Positions 53,185 through 62,255 of a stretch of 64,000 nucleotides of DNA are shown here, in pieces. The position numbers were made by a program, and so were the translations under genes. The number at the start of each line of letters is the position of its first letter. Positions within the stretch are counted from its first letter, which is position 1. This DNA comes from Pseudomonas sp. PDM16 (GTDB taxonomy: Bacteria; Pseudomonadota; Gammaproteobacteria; Pseudomonadales; Pseudomonadaceae): assembly GCF_014851865.1 (NCBI RefSeq), contig NZ_JACVAM010000005.1:124001-188000 (forward strand). The letters are read 5' to 3'. The notes beneath the pieces were generated by a model. The model was not told the DNA's origin and searched no databases. It saw nothing but the letters and a program-made list of their open reading frames with translations.

Positions 53185-54309
53185 TCAGCTGCTGCCGGCA
53201 CATGCGGTTTTTGCCTGGACGGGAGTGAGGTTGCGCACCGAGGTATAGAACAACTCACAGGTCTGCGTTTTGTCCGTTACCTGCCACTTCTGCGTGCAGG
53301 CATTTAGCGTCTGTTGCGGGTCGGCAGCGGGATTCTGCCCCATGCCAGCCTGCCAACAGGCGGCACTGATGTCCTGGCCCATCACCTTGAGCCCGGCGGC
53401 GTCGGCTTTTTGCTGATCACCGCCATAGTTCTCCGGATCGGCCGCGTACCAGATGTAGCTCGGGTGGTTGGCTCCGAGCACTGGCACATTCTGGCCCGGC
53501 GTTGGGGCTATCTCGTCCAGGCCTAATACGCCGATATTCACCTTGTACTGGCTGTTGACCCAGCTACGCACCGGTCCGCCGAAGGCGACCAAGGGTAGGG
53601 GCGTGCCATCTCCGTCGGTGAGTTGGGCGACCATGGTCTTCTGGTAGTCGGTGAAGTAGTCGTAGACCCCCTCCAGGTCGCCGCCGGCGCTGGCCGGTGC
53701 AGCGATTGGGGCGATGTCGATGATGGTCTGGTAGGCCGGAGTCTGTTCCGCCGTAACTCCATTTTCTGTCAGCAGCGATGCCCACCGGTCCGTGGTCTTG
53801 GATTCCAGATAGTCCTGGGCCTGAGTCAGGGAATAGTCCGGTGGGAAGTGCAGTAGCTCCACGCTCTTGCGATTGTCCAGGGCCATCCCCAGCGGCAGGA
53901 AGAAGTACCAGCTGTACTGCCATTTGCCGTCGCCGTTGAGTTTGCTGGCGCCGTCGAAGGCCAGGTCTCCGGCATTCAGCAGGTTGGTCAGGGGCGTGCC
54001 GTAGTTGGCGGGAACGCCGGTGAACGCAGCGGAGAGCGTGTCGTTGGTGCGACTGACCTTGACCGTGGCGTCGGCGTATCCATCGCGCTCCAGGCTCTGT
54101 TTCAGGTAGTGCTCGGCGGTTTGTTCGAGCGTCCAGTCGCGGTAGCAGATCACGCCACAATTGTTCGGGTAGGCGAACAACCTGGTTACCCGCTCGCTGC
54201 TGCCCAGATTGACTTGAGCGTCGGCCGCCTGGGCAATTCCCGCCTGGAGGGGCCCGATGAACAACAAGGTGGCCAGACTGGCCACCACTCCACTGTGCTT
54301 GTGCTTCAT
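53185..54309 (-). CDS. Exported hypothetical protein, 374 residues
   Basis: Signal peptide (MKHKHSGVVASLATLLFIGPLQAGIAQA) and a secreted, Tyr/Trp-rich body without a fold I can name. Visible pieces are AYPNNCGVICYRDWTLEQTAEHYLKQSL, KWQYSWYFFLPLGMALDNRKS, and VLGANHPSYIWYAADPENYGG. Several Cys (CGVIC, ACWQAG, NACTQ, TCELF, TACAG) may form disulfides. Its neighbours do not show its job. Confidence 0.7.
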   Translation of the reverse strand: MKHKHSGVVASLATLLFIGPLQAGIAQAADAQVNLGSSERVTRLFAYPNNCGVICYRDWTLEQTAEHYLKQSLERDGYADATVKVSRTNDTLSAAFTGVPANYGTPLTNLLNAGDLAFDGASKLNGDGKWQYSWYFFLPLGMALDNRKSVELLHFPPDYSLTQAQDYLESKTTDRWASLLTENGVTAEQTPAYQTIIDIAPIAAPASAGGDLEGVYDYFTDYQKTMVAQLTDGDGTPLPLVAFGGPVRSWVNSQYKVNIGVLGLDEIAPTPGQNVPVLGANHPSYIWYAADPENYGGDQQKADAAGLKVMGQDISAACWQAGMGQNPAADPQQTLNACTQKWQVTDKTQTCELFYTSVRNLTPVQAKTACAGSS

Positions 54310-54379
54310 CTACTGCTCCTTGTTGGCCTCAGCTCCTGCCGGGCTCTGGCTACAAATGAAGCAGACTTTTCGCGTAGGT

Positions 54380-54850
54380 CTAGCCCAGGTAAGGGCTGCA
54401 GCATTTCTTGAATTTCTGCCCGCTGCCGCATGGGCAGGGATCGTTGCGTCCAGCCTTCAGGGGCACTGTGGGGTCGATGAAATACCAACGACCATCGTGC
54501 TGGACGAACGCCGAGCGCTCGCGGTGGCTGTGCTCGCCGCTACCGTCGTGCCAGCGTGCGCTGAACGTCACGAAGGCATGTTCGGGTTGGGCTCCGATCA
54601 GCTCGCTTGCTTCTACGTCGAGCCCCAGCCATGTACTGCCCAGGCTCCATGCGCGGATGCCATCACTGTCGAGCCCGGCTTGCTGGGCCGGCAGCGTGGT
54701 GCCGACCAGATAGTCGACCAGCCCTAGTACGTAGGCGCTGTAGCGCGAGCGCATCAGGTGCTCGGCGCTGGGCGCCGGTGTGCCCAGATGATAGTGGCCG
54801 CAGCAGCCCTCTAGTGGGGTGCCACTGCCGCAGGGACAGGCTTGGCTCAT
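54380..54850 (-). CDS. YchJ-like protein with two SEC-C motifs
   Basis: A 156-residue UPF0225/YchJ-type protein: an N-terminal SEC-C ([14 protein letters not shown]), a central NTF2-like domain ([40 protein letters not shown]) and a C-terminal SEC-C ([16 protein letters not shown]). Both motifs bind zinc. Role unknown. Ends the pair with the 165-residue gene, four bases downstream of it. Confidence 0.9.
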   Translation of the reverse strand: MSQACPCGSGTPLEGCCGHYHLGTPAPSAEHLMRSRYSAYVLGLVDYLVGTTLPAQQAGLDSDGIRAWSLGSTWLGLDVEASELIGAQPEHAFVTFSARWHDGSGEHSHRERSAFVQHDGRWYFIDPTVPLKAGRNDPCPCGSGQKFKKCCSPYLG

Positions 54851-54854
54851 AGAG

Positions 54855-55352
54855 TCACCACCAGTATTTGCCGAAATTTTCCGGATTGGCCCAGAACTTG
54901 GCGTTCAGCCAGTCCGGCACCTGTTTGTAGTCGCGCAGATCGTAGGTGAACAGGGTGAGAACCTGTCCCTCGCGCTGAAAGCTCTCGCTGACTTGCAGCG
55001 CCAGGGCGAACAGATCGGTTTCCTGCCAGCCACAGGCGTTCAGGTCGACCAGCACGGCCAGACGGCTGGCATTGAGGTTGCGAATGCCGCCCAGTAGCTC
55101 CAAACCGGTGCGATGGGGTAGGTGTTCGAGGCAATCGGCGAGCACGGCCAGGTCGTAGCGCTGTCCCGCGAGCGATGCTGGTAAGGGGGCTGCCGGCGTT
55201 TGGCTCACCAGGCTGTCCGGGTGAGCCTGTTGAAATGCCGTCACGGCAGGCAACTGGCTGGAGGAGACCACCAACAGGCGCGGCGGGGCTTGCAGGTCGA
55301 GGAGCGCGGCCAGCGCCTGTTGTGGAGTGCGGTCGGAAAAGGTCTGGTTCAT
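54855..55352 (-). CDS. Hypothetical 165-residue Rossmann-like protein
   Basis: A short protein resembling a truncated methyltransferase-like fold: [59 protein letters not shown] and [29 protein letters not shown] at the end. A glycine-rich SAM site is not seen, so it may not bind SAM. Same strand and 4 bases upstream of the ychJ-like gene. Confidence 0.72.
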   Translation of the reverse strand: MNQTFSDRTPQQALAALLDLQAPPRLLVVSSSQLPAVTAFQQAHPDSLVSQTPAAPLPASLAGQRYDLAVLADCLEHLPHRTGLELLGGIRNLNASRLAVLVDLNACGWQETDLFALALQVSESFQREGQVLTLFTYDLRDYKQVPDWLNAKFWANPENFGKYWW

Positions 55353-55510
55353 GGGGAAAATGTCTGAAATGTGAACGCAAAGACTAACGCGGTGGACAAA
55401 GTATTTGGAACTTGGCGCGAACAGTGCCTATAACTGGCAGATAGTAAGGAAGCGATCTTTACTTCTTTGCTGTCGGTTAGATGCCGATTCCCTACAGGAG
55501 ACCTAAAAAG

Positions 55511-56143
55511 ATGAGTATCACAAGGAAAGCTGTACCCCTGATCCTGGCAAGCGGCCTGCTGACCGGTTGTGCCGGTATCCAGAAAACTGATTGGCCGACC
55601 TGTGCGGCTGTGGGTGGTGTGACAGGTGCTGCGCTTGGCGCCATCGAAAGCTCCGAGTGGGCAGGCTGGGGCGCACTGGTAGGTGCCGGCGTAGCGGCCT
55701 CCTACTGCTGGGTTCACGGTGCCGATGAGCAGGTGGCGGTGGTCGAGGAAATGGTGGTCGAAGAGGTTGCCGTACCCGAGTCCGAGCCTGCTGAGCCGGT
55801 TCGTGTCGAGCTGGACGTCAAGTTCGATTTCGACAAGTCCGTGGTCAAGCAAGAAAGCCAGGGCGACATCAAAGCGTTGGCTGACTTCATGAGCCAATAC
55901 CCGGCTACCAGCACCGTGGTTGAGGGGCATACCGACTCCGTCGGTACCGACGCTTACAACCAGGGTCTGTCCGAGCGCCGTGCCAATGCCGTGCGAGACG
56001 TACTGGTCAACCAGTATGGCGTGGGCGGTGATCGTGTGAGCTCGGTAGGTTATGGCGAAAGCCGCCCGGTAGCTGACAACTCCACCTCCGAGGGTCGTGC
56101 CATCAACCGTCGCGTGGAAGCCGAGGTCGAAGCTCGCCCCTGA
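55511..56143 (+). CDS. OmpA-family lipoprotein, first of tandem pair
   Basis: A 210-residue lipoprotein (lipobox LLTGC, Cys ~20). A Gly-rich helical hairpin (GGVTGAALGAIESSEWAGWGALVGAGVA) precedes a Val/Glu-rich linker and the OmpA peptidoglycan-binding domain: VKFDFDKSVVKQES, VVEGHTDSVGTDAYNQGLSERRANAV and SEGRAINRRVEAEVEA. The Asp and Arg that contact diaminopimelate are present. Confidence 0.9.
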   Translation: MSITRKAVPLILASGLLTGCAGIQKTDWPTCAAVGGVTGAALGAIESSEWAGWGALVGAGVAASYCWVHGADEQVAVVEEMVVEEVAVPESEPAEPVRVELDVKFDFDKSVVKQESQGDIKALADFMSQYPATSTVVEGHTDSVGTDAYNQGLSERRANAVRDVLVNQYGVGGDRVSSVGYGESRPVADNSTSEGRAINRRVEAEVEARP

Positions 56144-56186
56144 GTAATCCTATCCCGGCCTGGCGGCTGCAGCGGAACGCGCAGTC

Positions 56187-56220
56187 GTCCCCCGGGACGG
56201 GCTTGTACACTTTGGGGGAC
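56187..56220 (+). terminator. Possible terminator after first OmpA-type gene
   Basis: GTCCCCC pairs with GGGGGAC around a 20-base loop, followed by GGGTCTTTACT. It lies 43 bases after the stop and may partly stop transcription before the second gene. Confidence 0.4.
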
Positions 56221-56229
56221 GGGTCTTTA

Positions 56230-56267
56230 CTCCTGTGTTACCGGTAATCGAACCGGTGACACAGGAG
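56230..56267 (+). promoter_or_regulatory. Hairpin sequestering the ribosome-binding site
   Basis: CTCCTGTGTTACCGGT pairs with ACCGGTGACACAGGAG over 16 bases (one G-U) around AATCGA. The Shine-Dalgarno bases GGAG (56264-56267) are the last four of the stem, seven bases before the ATG of the second OmpA-type gene. Folded, it would block ribosome binding. Confidence 0.75.
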
Positions 56268-56274
56268 ACTCGCC

Positions 56275-57012
56275 ATGAGAAGACTCGCAAGGGCAGCTGT
56301 ACCCCTTCTCTTGGTCAGCAGTGTTCTTTCTGGTTGCGCCACGACTTCCAGTACGGGAGATGCGCCGCTCAATCAAGGGAACTGGCCCATTTGCACGGCG
56401 ATTGGCGGCCTGACCGGAGGAGGTCTTGGCGCAATCGAAAGTTCTACCTGGGCAGCTGGAGGTGCCGTGGCCGGTGCGGTCATCGGAACTCTGATCTGCT
56501 ATGCCCAGGACGGTGACGAAGATGGCGACGGAGTGTTTGATCGTCGCGACCGTTGCCCCGATACCCCGCCCAACACTCCGGTACGGCACAACGGTTGTCC
56601 GCTGCCCACCTATCCGGATGCCGCTCCCGACACCTCTACCGAGCCCGTGGCCGCGGCAGGTGATTCGGTACGCGTCGAGCTCGACGTCAAGTTCGACTTC
56701 GACAAGTCGGTGGTCAAGGAAGAAAGTCAGGCCGACATCAAGGCTTTGGCCGACTTCATGAGTCAGTACCCGCAGACCTCTACCACAGTCGAGGGGCACA
56801 CCGATTCCGTTGGCTCCGATGCATACAACCAAGGTCTGTCGGAGCGACGAGCCAATGCCGTGCGTGATGAGCTGGTGAATCGGTATGGCGTGTCGGGGGA
56901 CAGGGTGTCGTCGGTGGGTTACGGCGAATCCAAGCCGGTGGCTGACAATGGCACCGATGATGGTCGTGCAGTCAACCGCCGTGTTGAGGCCGAGGTCGAA
57001 GCACGACCCTGA
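56275..57012 (+). CDS. OmpA-family lipoprotein, second of tandem pair
   Basis: A 245-residue paralogue of the preceding gene (lipobox VLSGC). It adds a calcium-binding thrombospondin-3-like segment, DGDEDGDGVFDRRDRCPDTPPNTPV, before the OmpA domain, which is nearly identical to the first (VKFDFDKSVVKEES, VEGHTDSVGSDAYNQGLSERRANAV). Such TSP3-OmpA proteins link outer membrane and wall. The ATG at 56275 has its SD inside a hairpin. Confidence 0.9.
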   Translation: MRRLARAAVPLLLVSSVLSGCATTSSTGDAPLNQGNWPICTAIGGLTGGGLGAIESSTWAAGGAVAGAVIGTLICYAQDGDEDGDGVFDRRDRCPDTPPNTPVRHNGCPLPTYPDAAPDTSTEPVAAAGDSVRVELDVKFDFDKSVVKEESQADIKALADFMSQYPQTSTTVEGHTDSVGSDAYNQGLSERRANAVRDELVNRYGVSGDRVSSVGYGESKPVADNGTDDGRAVNRRVEAEVEARP

Positions 57013-57094
57013 CCTCATTGGGGGTAACAGCACTTCTGGCGATGATCTGCTCCCGCGCTGCCACTACAGCGGCGCGGGAGCCGATTCGGCTCAA

Positions 57095-57559
57095 TCAGAA
57101 GGTAGGGCGAGCTGCGGCGATGGCGACCAGTGCCAAACCAACCAGCAGATTGCTGCCTACCAGCCGGCGGATGCGCCCCAGCGCTTCGCCACCCGCTGGC
57201 CAGTCATGATCATCGATGGCCCGACGTAGCTGCGGCAGCAGCAAGACCTGAACGCGCAGGAACAGGGCCAGCATCACTAGGTACAGCCCCATCATCACCT
57301 GCACATAACGTGGTGCTGCCTCGAAGCCGGCGAAGCGCAGGTGCAGCATGCCCATGCCGGATACCGGCAGAATCATTACGGCGATCCATACCCAGACGAA
57401 GAAGCGGCGGAATACTTCCAGCCACAATGTCAGGCGCTCTGGCGCCTGCAGTTTGGACACGGCTGCCGGACGCAGAATCATCCAGGCGAAGAACATGCCG
57501 CCGACCCAGATCAGGGCGGCCAGTGTGTGCAGGGCGTAGAGGGCGGAGAAGACAGTCAT
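57095..57559 (-). CDS. CopD-like small membrane protein
   Basis: A 154-residue protein with four helices: LYALHTLAALIWVGGMFFAWMIL, FFVWVWIAVMILPVSGMG, VQVMMGLYLVMLALFL, and the last in NLLVGLALVAIAAA. The start with His in ALHTLAALIWVGGMF matches the CopD/YgaP-type membrane family; the His pair may bind haem or copper. Divergent from dinG. Confidence 0.75.
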   Translation of the reverse strand: MTVFSALYALHTLAALIWVGGMFFAWMILRPAAVSKLQAPERLTLWLEVFRRFFVWVWIAVMILPVSGMGMLHLRFAGFEAAPRYVQVMMGLYLVMLALFLRVQVLLLPQLRRAIDDHDWPAGGEALGRIRRLVGSNLLVGLALVAIAAARPTF

Positions 57560-57639
57560 CGGGAGTCTCGGTCGCGGGATGGCGCGCGAGCATAACCTAT
57601 CGGTAAACTACTGAAAATTTATCCAGCCTTTTCGCGCCC

Positions 57640-59787
57640 ATGCTCAGTTCCGAACTCAAGTCCCAGATCCAGGGCGCCTACAGCCGTTTCCTCGAGGCCA
57701 AGGGGCTCAAGGCCCGTTATGGCCAGCGTCTTATGATCGCCGAGGTGGCCAAGGTACTGGGAACGATCAAGCACAATGACGAAGGCCAGCGTGATGGCGA
57801 GCCCGCAGTAGTGGCGGTAGAGGCAGGTACCGGCACCGGCAAGACGGTAGCCTACAGCCTGGCGGCCATTCCCACTGCCAAGGCTGCCGGCAAGCGTCTG
57901 GTCATCGCCACCGCCACCGTGGCGCTGCAGGAGCAGATCGTTCACAAGGACTTGCCGGACCTGATGCGCAACGCAGGTCTGCAGTTCAGCTTCGCCCTGG
58001 CCAAGGGACGTGGCCGCTACCTGTGTTTGTCCAAGCTGGACATGCTGCTGCAGGAAGGGCAGGTGCAAGGTGCCACTGCGCGGATGTTCGAGGAAGAAGG
58101 TTTTCACATCGACGTCGACGAGCACAGCCAGAAGCTCTACGGCAAGATGATCGAGAAGCTCGCCGGCAACCGTTGGGACGGCGATCGTGACAGCTGGCCG
58201 GAGGAGCTCGAGGATCAGGTCTGGAGTACTCTGACCACCGACCATAGCCAGTGCACCAGTCGCCATTGCCCGAACTTCCAGCAGTGCGCCTTTTACAAGG
58301 CGCGCGAGGGCATGACCAAGGTCGATGTCATCGTCACCAACCACGATATGGTCCTGGCTGACCTGGCTCTGGGCGGAGGTGCCGTGCTGCCGGACCCGCG
58401 CGAGACGCTCTACGTGTTCGACGAAGGCCACCACCTGCCGGACAAGGCCATCGGCCATTTCGCCCACTTCACCCGTTTGCGCAGCACCGCTGACTGGCTC
58501 GGCCAGGTGGAGAAGAACCTGACCAAGCTGCTGGCTCAGCATCCGTTGCCCGGTGATCTCGGTCGCCTGATCGAAATGGTGCCGGAGCAGACCAGGGAGC
58601 TGCGTACCCAGCAGCAGTTCATGTTCAGCGCCTGTGAACAGCTCGCCGACTTTCGCGCCGGCGAGGATATGGAGGGTCGCGAGCGCCCGCGTCATCGCTT
58701 CGAGGGCGGCGTGGTGCCGGAGCATTTGCGCGAGTTGGGCATTGAGCTGAAGAAGGGCTTCTCCAAGCTTACCGACGTCTTCACCCGCCTGACCGAGCTG
58801 CTCAAACAGGCCATGGACGACGAGGGCAGCAGCACCGGCCTGGCCAGCCACCAGGCCGAAGAATGGTACCCGCTGTTCGGCAGCCTGCTGGCGCGTGCCC
58901 AAGGCAACTGGGAACTGTGGACGGCCTTCACCGTAGAAGACCCGGAGGACAGTCCGCCGATGGCACGCTGGCTGACTCTGGCCGACAGCGGTGCGCTGTT
59001 CGATATCGAGGTCAACGCCAGCCCCATCCTGGCCGCCGAGACCCTGCGCCGTAACTTGTGGAACGTCGCCTATGGCGCCCTGGTGACGTCGGCGACCCTG
59101 ACAGCGCTGGGCACCTTCGATCGTTACCGTATGCGCGCCGGCCTGCCCAAGGCGGCGGTCACCGCTGTAGTACCCAGTCCGTTTCACCATGCCGATGCGG
59201 GCGTGCTGCGCGTGCCGGACCTCAAGGCCGATCCGCGCGATGCCGCTGCCCACACCGCGGCCATCGTTCGCGATCTGCCGGAGCTGGTGAAGGGCGCTCG
59301 CGGTACGTTGGTGCTGTACTCCTCGCGCAAGCAGATGCAGGACGTGTTCGACGGCCTCGACCGCGACTGGCGCAAGCGCGTGCTGATCCAGGGCAACCTG
59401 TCCAAACAGGAGACACTGAACAAGCACAAGGCGCGGGTCGACGACGGCGAGGAGAGCGTGCTGTTCGGCCTGGCCAGCTTCGCCGAAGGCGTAGACCTGC
59501 CAGGTGCCTACTGCGAGCACGTGGTAATCGCCAAGATTCCCTTCGCGGTGCCTGACGACCCGGTGGAGGCTGCGCTGGCCGAATGGATCGAGGCGCGTGG
59601 CGGCAATCCGTTCATGGAAATCGCCGTGCCCGATGCTTCCTTGCGTCTGGTCCAGGCCTGCGGCCGTCTGCTGCGCACCGAGGCGGACCGAGGCACGATC
59701 ACCCTGCTGGATCGTCGCGTGGTCACCCAACGTTACGGCAAGGCCATCCTCAACGCGTTGCCACCGTTTCGCCGCGAGATCGCCTGA
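57640..59787 (+). CDS. dinG: ATP-dependent DNA helicase DinG
   Basis: A 715-residue superfamily 2 XPD-like helicase. Walker A EAGTGTGKTVAYS (~64), four cysteines of an iron-sulfur cluster (in GRYLCL, QCTSRHCPNFQQC), Walker B VFDEGHHL (~260), and late motifs including FASFAEGVDLPG-like LASFAEGVDLPG and QACGRLLRTEADRG. It unwinds D-loops, R-loops and forked DNA. Translates from ATG 57640, divergent from the CopD-like gene. Confidence 0.94.
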   Translation: MLSSELKSQIQGAYSRFLEAKGLKARYGQRLMIAEVAKVLGTIKHNDEGQRDGEPAVVAVEAGTGTGKTVAYSLAAIPTAKAAGKRLVIATATVALQEQIVHKDLPDLMRNAGLQFSFALAKGRGRYLCLSKLDMLLQEGQVQGATARMFEEEGFHIDVDEHSQKLYGKMIEKLAGNRWDGDRDSWPEELEDQVWSTLTTDHSQCTSRHCPNFQQCAFYKAREGMTKVDVIVTNHDMVLADLALGGGAVLPDPRETLYVFDEGHHLPDKAIGHFAHFTRLRSTADWLGQVEKNLTKLLAQHPLPGDLGRLIEMVPEQTRELRTQQQFMFSACEQLADFRAGEDMEGRERPRHRFEGGVVPEHLRELGIELKKGFSKLTDVFTRLTELLKQAMDDEGSSTGLASHQAEEWYPLFGSLLARAQGNWELWTAFTVEDPEDSPPMARWLTLADSGALFDIEVNASPILAAETLRRNLWNVAYGALVTSATLTALGTFDRYRMRAGLPKAAVTAVVPSPFHHADAGVLRVPDLKADPRDAAAHTAAIVRDLPELVKGARGTLVLYSSRKQMQDVFDGLDRDWRKRVLIQGNLSKQETLNKHKARVDDGEESVLFGLASFAEGVDLPGAYCEHVVIAKIPFAVPDDPVEAALAEWIEARGGNPFMEIAVPDASLRLVQACGRLLRTEADRGTITLLDRRVVTQRYGKAILNALPPFRREIA

Positions 59788-59878
59788 GCCTCGGCAAGCC
59801 TGATCGCGTTAAGCATCCGGGGTGGCATCTATGGTCCCTCTAGTGTCTACTTGGGCATCTTTCGGAGTGCCTGTTCGT

Positions 59879-62146
59879 ATGATTCACCGTTCGTTGCCCC
59901 TCGTGTTTGCCCTGACTATCACCACACCCGCGCTGGCTGCGTCGGAAGGGCAGCAGACCCTCTTCAGTTTCATCAAACCCACCGACGTGGTGAAGGTCGA
60001 GAATCAGTCCGCCAGTTTCCCCGAGTTGACCGCCGAGCCCACGCCCGAAGGCGAGGTGCTGCGCCGCTTCACCTTCAGTGCTGCCGAGAGCCCCAGCCTT
60101 CGCCTCAGCCCGCAGGCTGGTGTCTGGGACTGGTCGCAGGCTGGTGCCATGAGTCTGCGCCTGCAGAACGCCATGGATTGGGCCATTACCCTCGAAATCC
60201 ATATAGAGAGCAGCGATGGCAAGGTCTTGACCAGTCGCATCGCCCTGCCGGCCGGTCCGGCACAGACGCTGCTGATTCCGCTCGCCGCCACGACGCCGCG
60301 AGCCCACGGCATGCGCGCTGCGCCGCCCATGCCGGTCAGTATCGAGGGCCAGCGCGTATTGCTGGCCGAGACCGTAGAGGGCGAGCTGAGCAAGGCCGCG
60401 GTCAGCGCCGTGACCATGAGCATGAGCCAGACGGACGCACCGCAGAGCATCCTGCTCGGCCGCTTCGGCGTGCAGGCCGGCGATGCCGCGCAGCAGGCCG
60501 CATACACCGGCATCATCGATGCCTGGGGGCAGTACAGCCGCGGCCAGTGGCCGGAGAAAGTCAGTAAGGACGAGCAGCTGCGTGAGGCGGCCTCACGCGA
60601 AAGCGACCAGCTCAAGGCTTGGCTGGTCGAGCGTCCGCAGCGGGACAAGTTCGGCGGTTGGCTGAGCGGCCCGAGCTTCGAGGCCAAGGGTTTTTTCCGT
60701 ACCGAGAAGCGTGATGGTCGCTGGTTCCTGGTGACACCCGAAGGCCACCCGTTCTATTCGCTGGGGGTCAACGCGGTCAGCGCCTGGCAGAGCCAGACCT
60801 ATGTGGAGGGCCGTGAGTCCATGTTCTCCGCATTGCCAAAGGACGGAGATGCTCTGGCTGCCTATTACGGCGAGCGGGACAGCCGCAGTGACAGCGGCGC
60901 GAGCCGTGGTCGCTCCTTCGACCACGGTCGTTGGTACGACTTCTACCGCGCCAACCTGCAACGTACTCATGCTGAACCCTGCCATGCGGCACAGCCGCCG
61001 CTGGCCGCTACACCGGCGCCTGCCGAACTGGCACCGTGCCCGCCGGCAGGCTTCAACGCCGACCGCTGGACCCAGCATTCGCTCGACCGTCTGCAGGCCT
61101 GGGGTTTCAACAGCCTGGGCAATTGGAGTGACGATACCCTGGCCCGCGCCCAGCGCATGCCGTACACGGTGCCGCTGTCGATCTCCGGCGACTACGCCAC
61201 CATCAGTACCGGTCACGACTGGTGGGGTGGCATGCCCGACCCGTTCGACCCGCGTTTCGCCATGGCGGCCGAGCGGGCCATCGCCATTGCCACTCGTGAT
61301 CGTCGTGACGACCCCTGGTTGCTCGGTTTCTTCGCCGACAACGAGTTGGCCTGGGCGGCCCCTGGCGATGATCCCAAGTCTCGCTACGCACTGGCCTACG
61401 GCACGCTGCGCCTGACCACCGACGTGCCGGCCAAGCGTGCGTTCCTCAAACAGTTACGCGACAAGTATCGTAACCAGAACGGTCTCTCCAAGGCCTGGGG
61501 CATTGAGCTCAAGGCCTGGGAGCTGATGGAGGACCCGGGTTTTGAAGCACCGCTGCCGAGTGCCGAATTCCCGCAGATCGAGAAGGATCTGCAGAGCTTC
61601 CAGCGCCTCTTTGCCACCACTTACTTCAAGACCATTGCCGAGTCGCTCAAGTGGCATTCGCCTAACCACATGCTGCTAGGTGGCCGCTTTGCCATTGCCA
61701 CCCCGGAGGCGATCGAGGCCTGTGCCGAGTACTGCGATGTGCTCAGCTTCAACTTCTACGTCAAGGAGCCGCAGCACGGCTACGATTTCGCCACGTTGCG
61801 CGCACTGGACAAGCCGCTGCTGGTCACCGAATTCCACTTCGGTAGCCGTGATCGCGGGCCGTTCTGGGGCGGCGTGGCTGAGACCTACAAGGAAGAGGAG
61901 CGTGGGCCGGCCTATGCCAACTTCCTGGCTAAGGCCCTGGAGGAGCCCGCCATTGTCGGCGTGCACTGGTTCCAGTATCTGGATCAGCCGGCCAGCGGCC
62001 GCTTGCTCGATGGCGAGAACGGCCACTTCGGCCTGGTCGGTATCACCGATCGGCCCTGGCAGGGTTTCGTAGAAGCGGTGCGCAAGGCTAACCTGAAGGT
62101 TCCCGAGCAGTTAATGCCAAAGCCCGACACAGCCCCTAAGCCCTGA
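59879..62146 (+). CDS. Exported GH50-like (beta-agarase type) glycoside hydrolase
   Basis: A 755-residue protein with signal peptide (MIHRSLPLVFALTITTPALA). An N-terminal beta-sandwich (residues ~30-210) precedes a TIM barrel: FYSLGVNAVS, LGNWSD, LGFFADNELAW with the acid/base Glu (~487), and LVTEFHFGSRDRG with the nucleophile Glu (~650). The EFHFG..DRG block is typical of GH50 beta-agarases. As pseudomonads rarely eat agar, a different beta-galactan or exopolysaccharide is likely the substrate. The ATG at 59879 is chosen for the signal. Confidence 0.82.
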   Translation: MIHRSLPLVFALTITTPALAASEGQQTLFSFIKPTDVVKVENQSASFPELTAEPTPEGEVLRRFTFSAAESPSLRLSPQAGVWDWSQAGAMSLRLQNAMDWAITLEIHIESSDGKVLTSRIALPAGPAQTLLIPLAATTPRAHGMRAAPPMPVSIEGQRVLLAETVEGELSKAAVSAVTMSMSQTDAPQSILLGRFGVQAGDAAQQAAYTGIIDAWGQYSRGQWPEKVSKDEQLREAASRESDQLKAWLVERPQRDKFGGWLSGPSFEAKGFFRTEKRDGRWFLVTPEGHPFYSLGVNAVSAWQSQTYVEGRESMFSALPKDGDALAAYYGERDSRSDSGASRGRSFDHGRWYDFYRANLQRTHAEPCHAAQPPLAATPAPAELAPCPPAGFNADRWTQHSLDRLQAWGFNSLGNWSDDTLARAQRMPYTVPLSISGDYATISTGHDWWGGMPDPFDPRFAMAAERAIAIATRDRRDDPWLLGFFADNELAWAAPGDDPKSRYALAYGTLRLTTDVPAKRAFLKQLRDKYRNQNGLSKAWGIELKAWELMEDPGFEAPLPSAEFPQIEKDLQSFQRLFATTYFKTIAESLKWHSPNHMLLGGRFAIATPEAIEACAEYCDVLSFNFYVKEPQHGYDFATLRALDKPLLVTEFHFGSRDRGPFWGGVAETYKEEERGPAYANFLAKALEEPAIVGVHWFQYLDQPASGRLLDGENGHFGLVGITDRPWQGFVEAVRKANLKVPEQLMPKPDTAPKP

Positions 62147-62255
62147 TTTCATAAGGGACCGTTGGTCTGGCGGCGCGACTTGGACGAAGCGCCAGGATTC
62201 ACATGTGCGGCCGGGACTGGAACAATGCCGGCCATTCAGACCGAGGAATACCAGG

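Noticed and set aside
57619-59730. 703-codon open frame antisense to dinG
   Set aside because: Shadow frame of a GC-rich gene; the plus strand encodes an intact DinG with all motifs.
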